From Chloroflexota bacterium (GTDB lineage: Bacteria > Chloroflexota > Dehalococcoidia > Lucifugimonadales > JADFKI01): a DNA stretch of 64,000 nt. Shown piece after piece: positions 8,693 through 17,940 of the stretch (position 1 is its first letter; every line of letters starts with the position of its first letter). The notes under the pieces are model-generated. The model saw nothing but the letters and a program-made list of their open reading frames with translations. It was not told where the DNA came from and searched no databases. Location: NCBI GenBank assembly GCA_009840355.1, contig VXNZ01000003.1, positions 25,970 through 89,969 of the forward strand, written 5' to 3'. A program made the translations under genes and the position numbers.

Positions 8693-11182
8693 CTAGAGCG
8701 ACCTCACCGCCTGCTCTATTCTGTCTGTGGCGTCTTCGTAAGATGTGGCCCGCGAAAAGGTGATAGGAGAGCCGAAACGTACCTCAACTTCTCCTCTACC
8801 AAGTACCGGAAAATCACTGGGTGATCCGAGTTTCAATATGTCCAACTTCACGGGAACGACAGGTATGCCTGATTCTACCGCCACCAGCCCAGTTCCTCCC
8901 CTGAAGGACTGCATTGGGCCTCCGACGGTGAGCTCCCCCTCAGGGTAGATTAGCACGGACCAGCCGTCGTCAAGAATTCGGCCCATATTGTCCAGGCTCG
9001 CTCGAACCGCACCTTCTTTTGAGAAGGGAAAGCCGTTTCCGATGAGCGGGTGTGTAATGCGATATGCAGGATTACGCCATAATTCCTCCCACGCCGCGAT
9101 GGCAAGTCGCCTGCGATGACGCAGTGGCATTGCCTTGATGAGGAGGCCGTTGTCAAGTCGCAGGCAGTGGTTCGCGGCGAAAAGTATCGGACCCTTCATG
9201 CCCTCTATTTCCGAAGCCCCCACTACACTAAACTTATACAGCAGCCTGAGAACAGGAAATATGGCTGCTCGTTGGATGGCGCCCCTAAGGGGTCTGCACC
9301 ACCAGCTCATACCCCATCGTACGAACTTTCTCCGCTCTACGCTCCGTGGTCCCTGATCGACCATTCTTGCCAGGTAGTCGATGGTAGTGCCGCGCTCGAT
9401 GACGGACTCATCCAAATAAACCCCGAACTGCTCTTCAATGGCTGACAGGAGTTCCACGCGCTTGAGAGAGTCCATGTCCAGGTCACCGTCGAGTGTCTTG
9501 TCCGCGGTAATCTGGGCGACAGGCATCTCGGCAATCTCGGCGACCAATTGCTCCAGCGTCACCTCTTCTGAAATCGCTGGCTGACGCGCCGGCAAGTCAG
9601 ACGTCGCCTCAGCATCGTTGAGCAGTATTTCCGTGAGGAGGTTCTTCTTGACTTTGAGGGTATGAGTGCGAGGAAAGTCTTCCTCTTTCCAGACTGTAAA
9701 TCCGCGCACACGCTGATGTTCTGCCAGCCGATTATTTGCCCAAGATACGGCATCAGATACCAGCGCGATGTCCCGTACCAGCAGCGCAGCATGCACCTCC
9801 GGGCCGGTCGAGCCTGGCAGACCGACGACAGCGGCGTCATCAACGGCATCGTGCCTGACCAACATGGCTTCGATATCCTCAGGATAGACGTTAAGGCCGC
9901 TGCCGAGGACAATCATGTCCTTCTTTCGCCCCTTAAGGTGAAGGTTGCCGTCGCTGTCGAATTCTCCCTGATCACCCGTCTTGTACCATTCGTCCTGGAA
10001 GGCGGCGGCTGTTGCGTCCGGCGCGTTCCAGTAGCCCGGAGTAACGTTTTCGCCTCGGACGAGCACTTCGCCGTCAGGTGCGATCTTCACTTCCACACCG
10101 GGCACCGGAGGACCGGGGGAATCGTGGCGTGGCTTCGATTGCAGATGACAGGTGATTACGGGGGACGTCTCGGTTGCGCCATAGCCCTGGATGACGTTAA
10201 TGCCGAGGAGGTTCCACTTGACGCCGAGATCCCCGGGCAGCGGAGCGCCTCCGGCGAAAATGAAGGCGAGCCGTCCTCCGAATGTCTTGTGCACTCGTCT
10301 GAAAAGGACCCGCCGCAGAGGGAACGGAGCGCCTGCGGCGACCTTCAACAGCCTTGCCCAGAGTGCCTCTTTTCCCTGCCTCCGTACCTCCCGTTCTATT
10401 CCTTTCATGAACAGGTCAAGGAGTTGAGGCACGAGCACCATCATCGTGACGCGGCGCTCCTGCATCGTCCTGAATAGAACCGTTGCCTGGCGCGCTATCG
10501 GGTAGGTGATGTTTGCCCCGGCGTTCATAGGTACGAATAGACCTCCCATCTGCTCCAGCATATGGCTGAGGGGCAGAATAGACATCAGGCGGTCGGATTC
10601 CTTGCCGGGAGCTACCTGGACGACGGAGCTTATGTTCGCGGTAATGTTGCGATGCGTCAGCATTACACCCTTTGGATCGCCCGTAGTTCCGGAAGTAAAC
10701 ATCACCTCTGCAAGGTCGTCCGGTTCAATGTCAACGTGAGCCGGTGAGGGCAGGTCCTCTGACAACGCTTCCAGATCCTCGAAGTCTATCTCCGGAACGC
10801 CGAGTTCCGCATGGTAGCTTGGCGTCGCCCGGGAAACAAAAGAGAGCTTGGCATCAACCCTGGAAGTGACATTCTCCACGAATTCGCGCGGACTGCGTAC
10901 GTCTAGCGGCACCACAATAACGCCGGCGCGCAAGCATCCAAACAGGCAGATGACCCATTGAGGACAGTTCGGCCCCCAGATTATGACGCGGTCGCCCTTG
11001 GACAGGCCGCGTGCCTGCAGCAGCGCGGCGATACGCTCGGAGCCATTCCAGACATCGTTGTAGGACCAGCGCTGGTAGCGAAATCCGGGCTTGAATAGCA
11101 GCGCATCTCGGTCACCGAACTTCTCAGCGCGCTCTCGGAGGAATTCAACCAAGGTTGCCTCTATATCGCCATTCCTGCTCAT
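8693..11182 (-). CDS. Fused acyl-CoA/acyl-ACP synthetase, ACP and PlsC-type acyltransferase
   Basis: The 829-residue chain has three parts. Residues ~1-510 are an AMP-forming acyl-CoA synthetase (TSGTTGDPKG at 163-172; YGATETSP; YKTGDQGE; KGRKKDMI). Residues ~530-605 are an acyl-carrier-protein domain with the phosphopantetheine serine S572 in DMDSL. Residues ~635-829 are a PlsC acyltransferase with NHCLRLD (H672, D677) and YPEGELT. It could activate a fatty acid, hold it on its own ACP and transfer it to a lysophospholipid or glycerol phosphate. It resembles E. coli Aas in logic, but here the domain order is synthetase first and an ACP domain is added. No transmembrane helices are obvious. 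ATG at 11182 has AGGAG 7 bases upstream. It converges on the regulator gene, 39 bases away. Confidence 0.88.
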   Translation of the reverse strand: MSRNGDIEATLVEFLRERAEKFGDRDALLFKPGFRYQRWSYNDVWNGSERIAALLQARGLSKGDRVIIWGPNCPQWVICLFGCLRAGVIVVPLDVRSPREFVENVTSRVDAKLSFVSRATPSYHAELGVPEIDFEDLEALSEDLPSPAHVDIEPDDLAEVMFTSGTTGDPKGVMLTHRNITANISSVVQVAPGKESDRLMSILPLSHMLEQMGGLFVPMNAGANITYPIARQATVLFRTMQERRVTMMVLVPQLLDLFMKGIEREVRRQGKEALWARLLKVAAGAPFPLRRVLFRRVHKTFGGRLAFIFAGGAPLPGDLGVKWNLLGINVIQGYGATETSPVITCHLQSKPRHDSPGPPVPGVEVKIAPDGEVLVRGENVTPGYWNAPDATAAAFQDEWYKTGDQGEFDSDGNLHLKGRKKDMIVLGSGLNVYPEDIEAMLVRHDAVDDAAVVGLPGSTGPEVHAALLVRDIALVSDAVSWANNRLAEHQRVRGFTVWKEEDFPRTHTLKVKKNLLTEILLNDAEATSDLPARQPAISEEVTLEQLVAEIAEMPVAQITADKTLDGDLDMDSLKRVELLSAIEEQFGVYLDESVIERGTTIDYLARMVDQGPRSVERRKFVRWGMSWWCRPLRGAIQRAAIFPVLRLLYKFSVVGASEIEGMKGPILFAANHCLRLDNGLLIKAMPLRHRRRLAIAAWEELWRNPAYRITHPLIGNGFPFSKEGAVRASLDNMGRILDDGWSVLIYPEGELTVGGPMQSFRGGTGLVAVESGIPVVPVKLDILKLGSPSDFPVLGRGEVEVRFGSPITFSRATSYEDATDRIEQAVRSL

Positions 11183-11377
11183 TTGTGGCTCCTAATGCTC
11201 AGAGTGTTTTTTCGAGTGTAGATTGTCATTGGGGACGGCACCGCATTCTTCACATTGTCCAGCATAGAGTAATCGAGTGCCCCGGATTGCTGTCAACCCC
11301 GTGAGGGCTGCGAATTTTATACATATATCGCGGCGTGAAGAACAATACTTATCGCCTATAACGGGCACCGCGCCGGG

Positions 11378-12424
11378 TCAGTCGGCATTGATGGCGCGGC
11401 GCATGAATACCTGCGGATCAGCCGCCCACTCCGCGTAGCCGATGCGTCTATCGTCGGTCAGGTAGTCTATCTTCTCGTCGAGGCAGGCTCGCAGTTCGGC
11501 GTCTTGCACGGCAAGGGTGAAACCGCCCAATTCGACCGCATCGTCCAGCGCGGTGACGGCGAAAGCGCCGCCGGAGACATTAGCGGCGTCAAGGTTGCCG
11601 ATTTCGCCCCTCGCCAGCGCGTCGATGCTGCCTGCTCGCAGGGCTTCAAGAAGCTCGGATTCACCGGCATCGTCGCCCAGATAGACCACTTGGGGCATAT
11701 CCTCCGACGGCGGGTACAGGCGTCGCCTGCCCTCCAGAACGGGAGACTCGCCGGCTGCGTTGATGGTGTAGCCGGCGCCTCCGTCTGCCGTTACCGTGCC
11801 CGTGTCGGTCTCGACGCGCGTGCCTGTGGCAAGCCGGCCGTCGGCATTCACCAAGCCTGTCCGCTCCAGCAGGCGGTGCTCTCCCGTGGTGCCTGCGAGC
11901 GCTCCCACGCGCACATCAGCGGTCAGGTCGGCAGGGGAAGCCAAGCGCTCAGCGTCCTCTGCCCGGACCAGCAGAGACTGTCGAAAGCTCACATGGCCGG
12001 AGGTGAACGAGACGACCTGCTCGTCCGCCGCGTTGCGTGTGCGCGAGTCGAGGATGGTGATGCCGCCGCCCGCGATGTCGTACTCAGGCTCCGCCGACCG
12101 CAGCCAGATGTTGTCCCATGGTCCGATGCCGCGACGGGAAAAGGACAGCCCCGCGCCTTCCAGCGCCTCCAAGGCGGTCAGCAGGTCTGCCTCGTAGCCC
12201 AGATGCGTGTTGAATCCCGGCGATGCCGGATCGGGATCGGCGCTGTAGCTCATGGGCGCGAAGAAGGCGTAGAAACCAACATTCAGAACACGGTCCGCGT
12301 CGGTACACGATTCGGGCGCGGCACCATCGGGCGAGCAGGCGGCAAGGGACACGAGCAACAAGCCTAACAAGACGATTCTGTGCGAAATGGGTAGATGGCA
12401 ACCTGCTCCCGCTATTGGATTCAT
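11378..12424 (-). CDS. Extracellular solute-binding lipoprotein, family 3-like
   Basis: This is a predicted lipoprotein of about 348 residues with a signal segment and lipobox LAAC (Cys30 from the chosen start). A family-3-like binding domain follows: LNVGFYAFFAPMSY, the HLGYEADLLTAL segment, and DIAGGGITI with the arginine-containing stretch after it. Such proteins bind amino acids or other small polar ligands for an ABC importer, but no permease or ATPase gene lies next to it. The frame stays open 41 codons upstream to 12547. I start at ATG 12424 because the lipoprotein signal begins there and the upstream codons look like the relic of another gene family. The fold call is fairly firm and the ligand is unknown. 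Confidence 0.72.
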   Translation of the reverse strand: MNPIAGAGCHLPISHRIVLLGLLLVSLAACSPDGAAPESCTDADRVLNVGFYAFFAPMSYSADPDPASPGFNTHLGYEADLLTALEALEGAGLSFSRRGIGPWDNIWLRSAEPEYDIAGGGITILDSRTRNAADEQVVSFTSGHVSFRQSLLVRAEDAERLASPADLTADVRVGALAGTTGEHRLLERTGLVNADGRLATGTRVETDTGTVTADGGAGYTINAAGESPVLEGRRRLYPPSEDMPQVVYLGDDAGESELLEALRAGSIDALARGEIGNLDAANVSGGAFAVTALDDAVELGGFTLAVQDAELRACLDEKIDYLTDDRRIGYAEWAADPQVFMRRAINAD

Positions 12425-12447
12425 GGCATACGGTCTATCCGATTCGA

Positions 12448-12473
12448 ACATTAGGTATTTGTGAAATCGTCTC
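12448..12473. repeat. Partial copy of a dispersed palindromic element
   Basis: This 26-base stretch matches the right end of the inverted-repeat element at 62785-62926 at 24 of 26 positions. The core is TTTGTGAAATCGTCTC. Only one end is present here. Confidence 0.55.
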
Positions 12474-12490
12474 CATCCTACCACAAGAGG

Positions 12491-12547
12491 AGCTGCACAC
12501 TGACGAGCAGGGCGCAGCAGGTCGTCGGTCGTCTCTAAGGTCGTCAT
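12491..12547 (-). pseudogene. N-terminal relic of an MTTxETxDDLLR-type protein
   Basis: The first 19 codons from ATG 12547 (MTTLETTDDLLRPARQCAA) closely match the start of the frameshifted relic at 18.1 kb (MTTIETIDDLLRP). The DNA over 12511-12571 and 18079-18139 is identical at about 56 of 61 positions, including the GAGGCGAAGTT leader. The similarity ends after about 20 codons, where the frame runs into the lipoprotein gene. This looks like a deletion remnant whose start codon now lies in frame with its neighbour. Confidence 0.45.
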
Positions 12548-12663
12548 AACTTCGCCTCACCGCCGCTTATCCCCCGATGCCCACGAGACCTCCGAGACTT
12601 CACGGGTATAAAAATTCGTGCCATTAGTAAGAGAATTAACATATAATTTAGTATTATACATTG

Positions 12664-12692
12664 TTGTGCATCATATAATGGCATGGTATAGT
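12664..12692 (+). promoter_or_regulatory. Candidate sigma-70-type promoter
   Basis: TTGTGC at 12664-12669 and TATAGT at 12687-12692 are 17 bases apart in a strongly AT-rich stretch just before the secreted-protein gene at 12737. The -35 match is weak (3 of 6) and the -10 match is good (5 of 6). A second TATAAT lies at 12674. Confidence 0.3.
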
Positions 12693-12736
12693 GGGGTTCT
12701 ACCGACCATAAAATTCGATTTCAGATATGCAGGAGC

Positions 12737-13813
12737 ATGACGATGCGACTCAATATGCCTAATACCCCCCCCCTCCATAGCATAAGACGTCACTTATACA
12801 AGGCATCTCCGAATAGCAGGGCCCTCCGCTTCGCACTTCCCTTAACTGCGCTTGCGGCGGCCCTGCTTTTATTCGTCGTCTCCTTCGCGTCGGAGCGGGT
12901 AAGCGCCGATCACCCCGTCCCCGCCGTGACCGGAGTGGATGCCTGGATCGATTACAGCAGCCCCAGCGGGCTGGCGGGGTTGAAATTGGATTTTAACTTC
13001 AACTCGGATACGGATGCGGATGGTGAGAAACTCGTCGGATCCTACCGCATCGACACGCGGTATCGCAGAGACAGTAACTCCAACTTTTCCGATTGGCTGT
13101 TATACGTGGGATACACAAACACATCCCACCCATGCCCCGTAAACGTGGAAAATCCCAACAATGACCCCGAAATCACGAGAAGAAACAGGCAATGCTCAAT
13201 CGCCACCATCTGGCCCGACAACGGTATCGGCGAGTACCAGGCGCGGATAGTCCCCGAATCACCGCAAGGGCATGAAGGGACTCCCTCTCGCACGATTTCT
13301 TCGCTTGGGATCGAGGAGAAGCCGGGCGTACCTAATCTGACGGCTACCGGAATTGCTGACCCCAATGTCGCCAACCAGGGAGGAATCAACGTGGCATGGG
13401 GAAGTGCGCACAGGGCCGCCGAATACATAATCCAGTGGGCCACTGCTGACTCCGGTAGTTTCGGCCATCCCGATTATGAGTCGAGAGTTAGCAGCGAAGT
13501 CCGCTCCGCCGGGATTGGTGGACTGCAACCTAACACCGCCTACCTGGTGCGGGTAATCGCTGTGGCGCAGTTCGGTCGTCAAGCCGATCCTTCCAATGTG
13601 GTCGAAGTCACGACCCGTGGCACAGGGACGACCACGCCGCCTACGCCTACGACGACGCGCACACTGCAGCAACTCATGGCTGTGTTCGACACCGACAGAA
13701 ACGGCGTACTCAGCCTTGCTGAAGCCAACAACGCCATCTCTGGCCCAAACGCGCTCACCAACAAGACCGAGCTGTATATCCTGCTGGACTTCTACTTTTC
13801 GCAGGGCAACTAA
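12737..13813 (+). CDS. Secreted fibronectin-III-like protein with a dockerin/EF-hand-like tail
   Basis: The 358-residue protein has a long basic N-terminus and one hydrophobic segment (about residues 33-55) acting as signal or anchor. A beta-rich region follows, then a fibronectin type III-like domain (~195-300, ending in AYLVRVIAVAQFG and VVEVTTRG), a Thr/Pro linker (TTPPTPTTTR) and a C-terminal calcium-loop segment, DTDRNGVLSLAE. That last part resembles half a dockerin or one EF-hand and is followed by LLDFYFSQGN. The start ATG 12737 has AGGAG close upstream. The next gene, 30 bases on, ends in a similar calcium loop (YDADGDGAIDASD), so the two products may be displayed or anchored in the same way. 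A cell-surface role is inferred. Confidence 0.75.
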   Translation: MTMRLNMPNTPPLHSIRRHLYKASPNSRALRFALPLTALAAALLLFVVSFASERVSADHPVPAVTGVDAWIDYSSPSGLAGLKLDFNFNSDTDADGEKLVGSYRIDTRYRRDSNSNFSDWLLYVGYTNTSHPCPVNVENPNNDPEITRRNRQCSIATIWPDNGIGEYQARIVPESPQGHEGTPSRTISSLGIEEKPGVPNLTATGIADPNVANQGGINVAWGSAHRAAEYIIQWATADSGSFGHPDYESRVSSEVRSAGIGGLQPNTAYLVRVIAVAQFGRQADPSNVVEVTTRGTGTTTPPTPTTTRTLQQLMAVFDTDRNGVLSLAEANNAISGPNALTNKTELYILLDFYFSQGN

Positions 13814-13843
13814 TCGGCCCGCGATGAAATTGGAGGACGGATA

Positions 13844-14755
13844 GTGATGAAAGAAGTTGTCGTCAAGGCGGTGATCCCGTTGCTGGCGGTCGCCGCCTTG
13901 ACCATCGGCCTGGCGTACTACAATCTGACGGAGGCGAGCGGTCACAGCGCGGTCCGCAGTATTTCGCCGTCCACCGTACAGCCCGGCGGCGAGCTGCAAG
14001 TAACCGTCGAGGTCGCCAACTACGGTACTATCGGCAGAGTGATCGAAACCATCCCGAACCGATTTAGCTATCTCGGCGTCCGGGGACTGCCCGCCGATGC
14101 CGTCAGACAGGACGGTCAGACCGTCAGCTTTATCGTGGTCGCCAGAAACAACGAGTACGAGTTCACCTACCGGCTGAGAGCGCCCACGACGCCCGGGCAG
14201 TACACATTCAGCGGGGTATTCCTTGACGCGGGATTGGATCAGCGGACGGTAGGCGGTGCAACCAGGGTAACCGTAGCCGCGCCCACGTCCGTTCCTACCG
14301 CAACTGACGCCAGCCTGTCGTCGCTGAGCCTGACGGACGGCGAAGGCATGGCAATCGCCCTGACGGACGTGGACGGCAATGTGGTGGACTTCGCGTCCGA
14401 CGTCACGGCGTACTACGCTGCCGTTGACAACGCTGTTGACATGATAGACGTCATGGCGACTGCGACGGATGAGAACGCTGCTGTGACGGGCACCGGAGCG
14501 ATGAGCCTGTCCGAGGGCAACAACACCGTTGAGGTTGAGGTGACGGCTGCGGACGGGACGACGACGATGACCTACACGGTCGTGGTGACTCGTGAAGAAT
14601 CGTCTGATGAGGCGAGGCTGCTTCGCATATACGATGCGGACGGCGATGGCGCCATCGACGCTTCTGATCTCAATACGGCTATTGGGGACTACCTTGCCGG
14701 AGACCTTCCAGCCTCCGATATGAATATCCTCATATCCCTGTACCTCCGCGGGTAG
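13844..14755 (+). CDS. Secreted cadherin-like beta-sandwich protein with a dockerin/EF-hand-like tail
   Basis: This 303-residue protein has an N-terminal membrane or signal segment (~8-25), then a beta-sandwich domain resembling conserved-repeat surface domains (VRSISPSTVQPGGELQVTV), a short PT linker, and a cadherin-like beta-sandwich (~155-252: SLSSLSLTDG, VTAYYAAV, LSEGNNTVEVEVTAADGTT). It ends in a calcium-loop motif, YDADGDGAIDASDLNTAI, and a hydrophobic tail. GGAGG at 13831 precedes the start; ATG 13847 is an equally possible start. It is probably co-transcribed with the preceding secreted protein. Exported structural or adhesive proteins of this build are common in Chloroflexota. No catalytic motif is seen. 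Confidence 0.78.
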   Translation: MMKEVVVKAVIPLLAVAALTIGLAYYNLTEASGHSAVRSISPSTVQPGGELQVTVEVANYGTIGRVIETIPNRFSYLGVRGLPADAVRQDGQTVSFIVVARNNEYEFTYRLRAPTTPGQYTFSGVFLDAGLDQRTVGGATRVTVAAPTSVPTATDASLSSLSLTDGEGMAIALTDVDGNVVDFASDVTAYYAAVDNAVDMIDVMATATDENAAVTGTGAMSLSEGNNTVEVEVTAADGTTTMTYTVVVTREESSDEARLLRIYDADGDGAIDASDLNTAIGDYLAGDLPASDMNILISLYLRG

Positions 14756-15338
14756 AGAAATCGATTCTCATAACCGGGTAAGAGACCCGGGCGGGCGGCG
14801 TCACTACTGTCGGGGCGGCGGCGCGGGATGATTCAGAAGAGGTTGCTGCTATCGTCAGCCTTTTCGCAACGGCTGTGGTGCACACTCAGCGCCGCCGTCG
14901 TCGTCGGAATGTTCCAGCGCGGAGATTAGATGTCCCGCGTTATGGACGGATCGAAGTTGGACTGCTCCGCAAGCGTATCCGGCTCAGCTGACAGACCGAA
15001 TCTACCGCACATGTTCCCACGTTATCCCTCTGCGCAGCTTCCTAAGCCCCCTGCGGCACTCTTTTGTCGCCACAGTATGAGCAGCCCCAGTCCTCACCCT
15101 CCCTGCCCTCGCGTGTACGGATTTCACAGACCTGATTGGCGCAGCAACACGCAATCCGGCAGGTGGCTATCGGTCTGACCGGCGCTGCCACTCCTGCATT
15201 TGTTATATATATGCCCCGTATCTCTTGAGAATAGCGTATCAATGGCGTACTATGTCGTATGAATTGATGTATAAGCGATTTGCTATTCCATGCTACCGCT
15301 TCCTTAACTTCCCACCATCGGGGCTGAACGGAGGAAAA
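14756..15338. other. Intergenic region, no gene seen
   Basis: These 583 bases hold a short hairpin just after the stop (CCGGGT at 14774-14779 pairing with ACCCGG at 14785-14790, no T-run). An open frame at 14930-15178 lacks an RBS or any family features. The last part holds the GGAGG of the next gene. Confidence 0.45.
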
Positions 15339-17717
15339 ATGACCCAGCCAGACCAACCGGACCGCGAGATAGATGTCCTGCGGCAGCGCCTGTCCCGCCT
15401 GAGCGAAGCCAGCCTGCGCATCAATGAGAGCCTGGAATTCGATACCGTGCTGCAGGATGTTCTGGACTCCGCGCGCGCTCTGACGGACGCGCGCTACGGC
15501 GTGATGACGCTGCTGGACGACGAGGGCGGGATGGAGGACTTTCTGGCTTCCGGAATGACCGCCCAGGAAGCCGAAGAGCTGTGGCTGACGCCGGAAGGGC
15601 TTCGCATCTTCGAGTCGCTGACCGGTATCTCCGAAACCCTGCGACTCCCCAACGTGATGGAGCACATCCGGTCGCTGGGCTTCGCCGAGTTCAGCGCACC
15701 CGTCCCGACGGGAGGAGACTTCCCCTTCCTGGCGGCGCCGATGTTCCACCGGGGCGCACGGGTGGGCAATGTCTTCGTGGGCGACAAGGATGGCGGCGAG
15801 GAGTTCAGCCGCGCCGACGAGGAAACGCTGGTGATGTTCGCCTCTCAGGCGGCGCTGGTGATCGCCAACGCGCGCAGATACCGGGAGGAGCGGCGCGCCA
15901 GGGACGACCTGGAAACGCTGGTGAATACCTCGCCTGTGGGTGTAGTCGTTCTGGACGGCCAAACGGGAGCGCCGGTGTCCGTCAACCGCGAAGCAAGGCG
16001 CATCGCGAATATGCTGGGAGAAGGCGAGCAGTCGGTGGAGGACCTTCTGAAGTTAGTGACCTGTGTGCGCGGCGACGGAAGGGAGATTGCCCTCATGGAG
16101 CTGCCGCTGGCGGAGGCGCTCACGGCAGGCGAGACGGTCCGCGCCGAGGAGATAGAGCTGCGCGTTCCCGACGGGCGGAGCGTGAGCGTCCTGCTCAATG
16201 CCACGCCCATCTACGGCAAAGATGGCTTGACGACTTTTGTGGCGACCTTGCAGGACATGACGCCCCTGAAGGATATGGAACGGCTGCGCGCCGAGTTTCT
16301 GGCAATGGTGAGCCACGAGCTGAGGACGCCTCTGGCGGCGGTCAAAGGCTCGATTACCACGCTCCTGGAAACGGCAAACGAGCTGCATCCGGCTGAGATG
16401 ATCCAGTTCTTCCGCATCATCCGGGACCAGTCCGACCAGATGCGCAACCTGATAGGCGACCTGATGGACGTAGCCCGCATCGAGACTGCCACCTTGCCGG
16501 TCACTCCGGAGCCATCGGACGTGCGCCTGCTGGTGGAAGAGGCACGGAGCAGGTTTCTGAGCGGCGCCGCCGTGAATCCCCTGGAGTTGGAACTGTCGGA
16601 TGACCTGCCTCTTGTGATGGCAGACCGGCTGCGAATCGTCCAAGTGCTGAGCAACCTGCTCTCCAATGCCACCGGGTACTCGCCCGACGACTCGCCGATT
16701 GTGGTTAGCGCAAGGCGGGAAGGATTCCATGTCGCGCTCTCCGTGGCAGACCGGGGGCGGGGCATACCTGCGGAACTCATGCCTGAACTGTTCCGCAAGT
16801 TCTCGCGCGCCAACACCGCTAACACTGCATCCGGCGTTGACGGCTCAGGGCTGGGTCTCGCCATCTGCAAGGGCATCGTGGAGACCCACGGGGGCCGCAT
16901 CTGGGCTGAGAGCGACGGCCCCGGCATGGGATCACGGTTCATATTCACGCTGCCAATGGCTGAAGGGGTGGCTGCCGCTCCCCCAACTCCTCGTGCGATA
17001 CCACGGCAGATAAGCCGGACTCCGCTCCGTGTTCTTGCCGTGGACGACGACCCCCATGCGCTGCGGTATGTTCGGGACGCCCTTCGCAGGGAGGGCTACG
17101 CGCCCATCGTGACCGGCGACCCGGACGATGTGCCCCGCCTCATGGCGGAGGAGAGGCCCCACCTGGTCCTGCTGGACCTGGTGCTGCCCGGCAAAGATGG
17201 CATCGAGCTGATGAACGACATTCTGAGGATGGCGGACGTGCCGGTAATCTTCCTGTCGGTGTACGGTCAGGACGAGACCATAGCCCGTGCATTCGACATG
17301 GGCGCTTCCGACTACCTAGTCAAGCCCTTCTCGCCGACCGAGCTTGCCGCCAGAATCAGGGCGGCACTCAGGAAACGGCTGGCTTCTCCGGAGGTCGAGC
17401 CGTCGGAAGTCTATGCCGAAGAAGGCTTGAGCATCGACTTTGCCAAGCGCCAAGTGGCTGTGGACGGGGAGCTGGTGAACCTGACGAGCACGGAGTTCGC
17501 GGTGCTGTATGAACTTGCGGTGCATTCTCCCCGCGTGCTGACCCACAGCGTGCTGCTCCATCGGGTCTGGGGCCCGGAGAGGATCGGCGATGCGTGGCTC
17601 TTGAGGGAAGTGGTGAAGAGGCTTCGCCGCAAGATTGGCGACGATGTCTCCAACTCCAAGTACATATTCACCGAACCTCGAGTCGGCTACCGGATGGCGA
17701 AGACGCCGACTCCATAG
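15339..17717 (+). CDS. One-protein two-component regulator (GAF-PAS-HK-REC-wHTH), paralogue 2
   Basis: This 792-residue protein has the same architecture as the gene at 6.3 kb and is similar along its whole length: GAF (~22-185), PAS (~195-305), HisKA with H326 in VSHELRTPL, HATPase with GLGLAICKG, receiver with D613 in LLDLVLPG, and a winged-helix output ending FTEPRVGYRM. ATG 15339 is chosen because GGAGG sits 6 bases upstream; the frame is open another 38 codons but those residues share nothing with the paralogue. It has no membrane segments. The sensor half differs more than the kinase and receiver halves, so the pair may answer different cues and bind related DNA sites. Confidence 0.9.
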   Translation: MTQPDQPDREIDVLRQRLSRLSEASLRINESLEFDTVLQDVLDSARALTDARYGVMTLLDDEGGMEDFLASGMTAQEAEELWLTPEGLRIFESLTGISETLRLPNVMEHIRSLGFAEFSAPVPTGGDFPFLAAPMFHRGARVGNVFVGDKDGGEEFSRADEETLVMFASQAALVIANARRYREERRARDDLETLVNTSPVGVVVLDGQTGAPVSVNREARRIANMLGEGEQSVEDLLKLVTCVRGDGREIALMELPLAEALTAGETVRAEEIELRVPDGRSVSVLLNATPIYGKDGLTTFVATLQDMTPLKDMERLRAEFLAMVSHELRTPLAAVKGSITTLLETANELHPAEMIQFFRIIRDQSDQMRNLIGDLMDVARIETATLPVTPEPSDVRLLVEEARSRFLSGAAVNPLELELSDDLPLVMADRLRIVQVLSNLLSNATGYSPDDSPIVVSARREGFHVALSVADRGRGIPAELMPELFRKFSRANTANTASGVDGSGLGLAICKGIVETHGGRIWAESDGPGMGSRFIFTLPMAEGVAAAPPTPRAIPRQISRTPLRVLAVDDDPHALRYVRDALRREGYAPIVTGDPDDVPRLMAEERPHLVLLDLVLPGKDGIELMNDILRMADVPVIFLSVYGQDETIARAFDMGASDYLVKPFSPTELAARIRAALRKRLASPEVEPSEVYAEEGLSIDFAKRQVAVDGELVNLTSTEFAVLYELAVHSPRVLTHSVLLHRVWGPERIGDAWLLREVVKRLRRKIGDDVSNSKYIFTEPRVGYRMAKTPTP

Positions 17718-17940
17718 CCGTCGTCAGCCTCGGCGACATTGACAAATCCGCCTTTCGCGCATCCGGCGACGAGCCGCCATCAGAGCGGACACTCTCGTCG
17801 TGCCTGAAACGCCTCTCCCGTCTGCGCGCTGACTGGCATTGACTGGAACGATGCCGATAACATCGCCGCATGGCAGGATTTCGGCTACCGGACGCGACAC
17901 GCAGGCGTCGCTATCCTGCCCCGGCATCACCGAAGCGGGC
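17718..17940. other. Intergenic region, no gene seen
   Basis: I find no supported gene, RNA or hairpin here. Together with the relic that follows and 18116-18411, nearly 700 bases between the regulator and the phosphodiesterase hold no intact gene. Confidence 0.4.

Noticed and set aside
9662..10477. 271-codon plus-strand frame
   Set aside because: Shadow of the synthetase fusion gene, which carries clear motifs on the other strand.
14930..15178. 82-codon plus-strand frame
   Set aside because: No RBS, no recognisable domain and Ser/Pro-rich random-looking composition.
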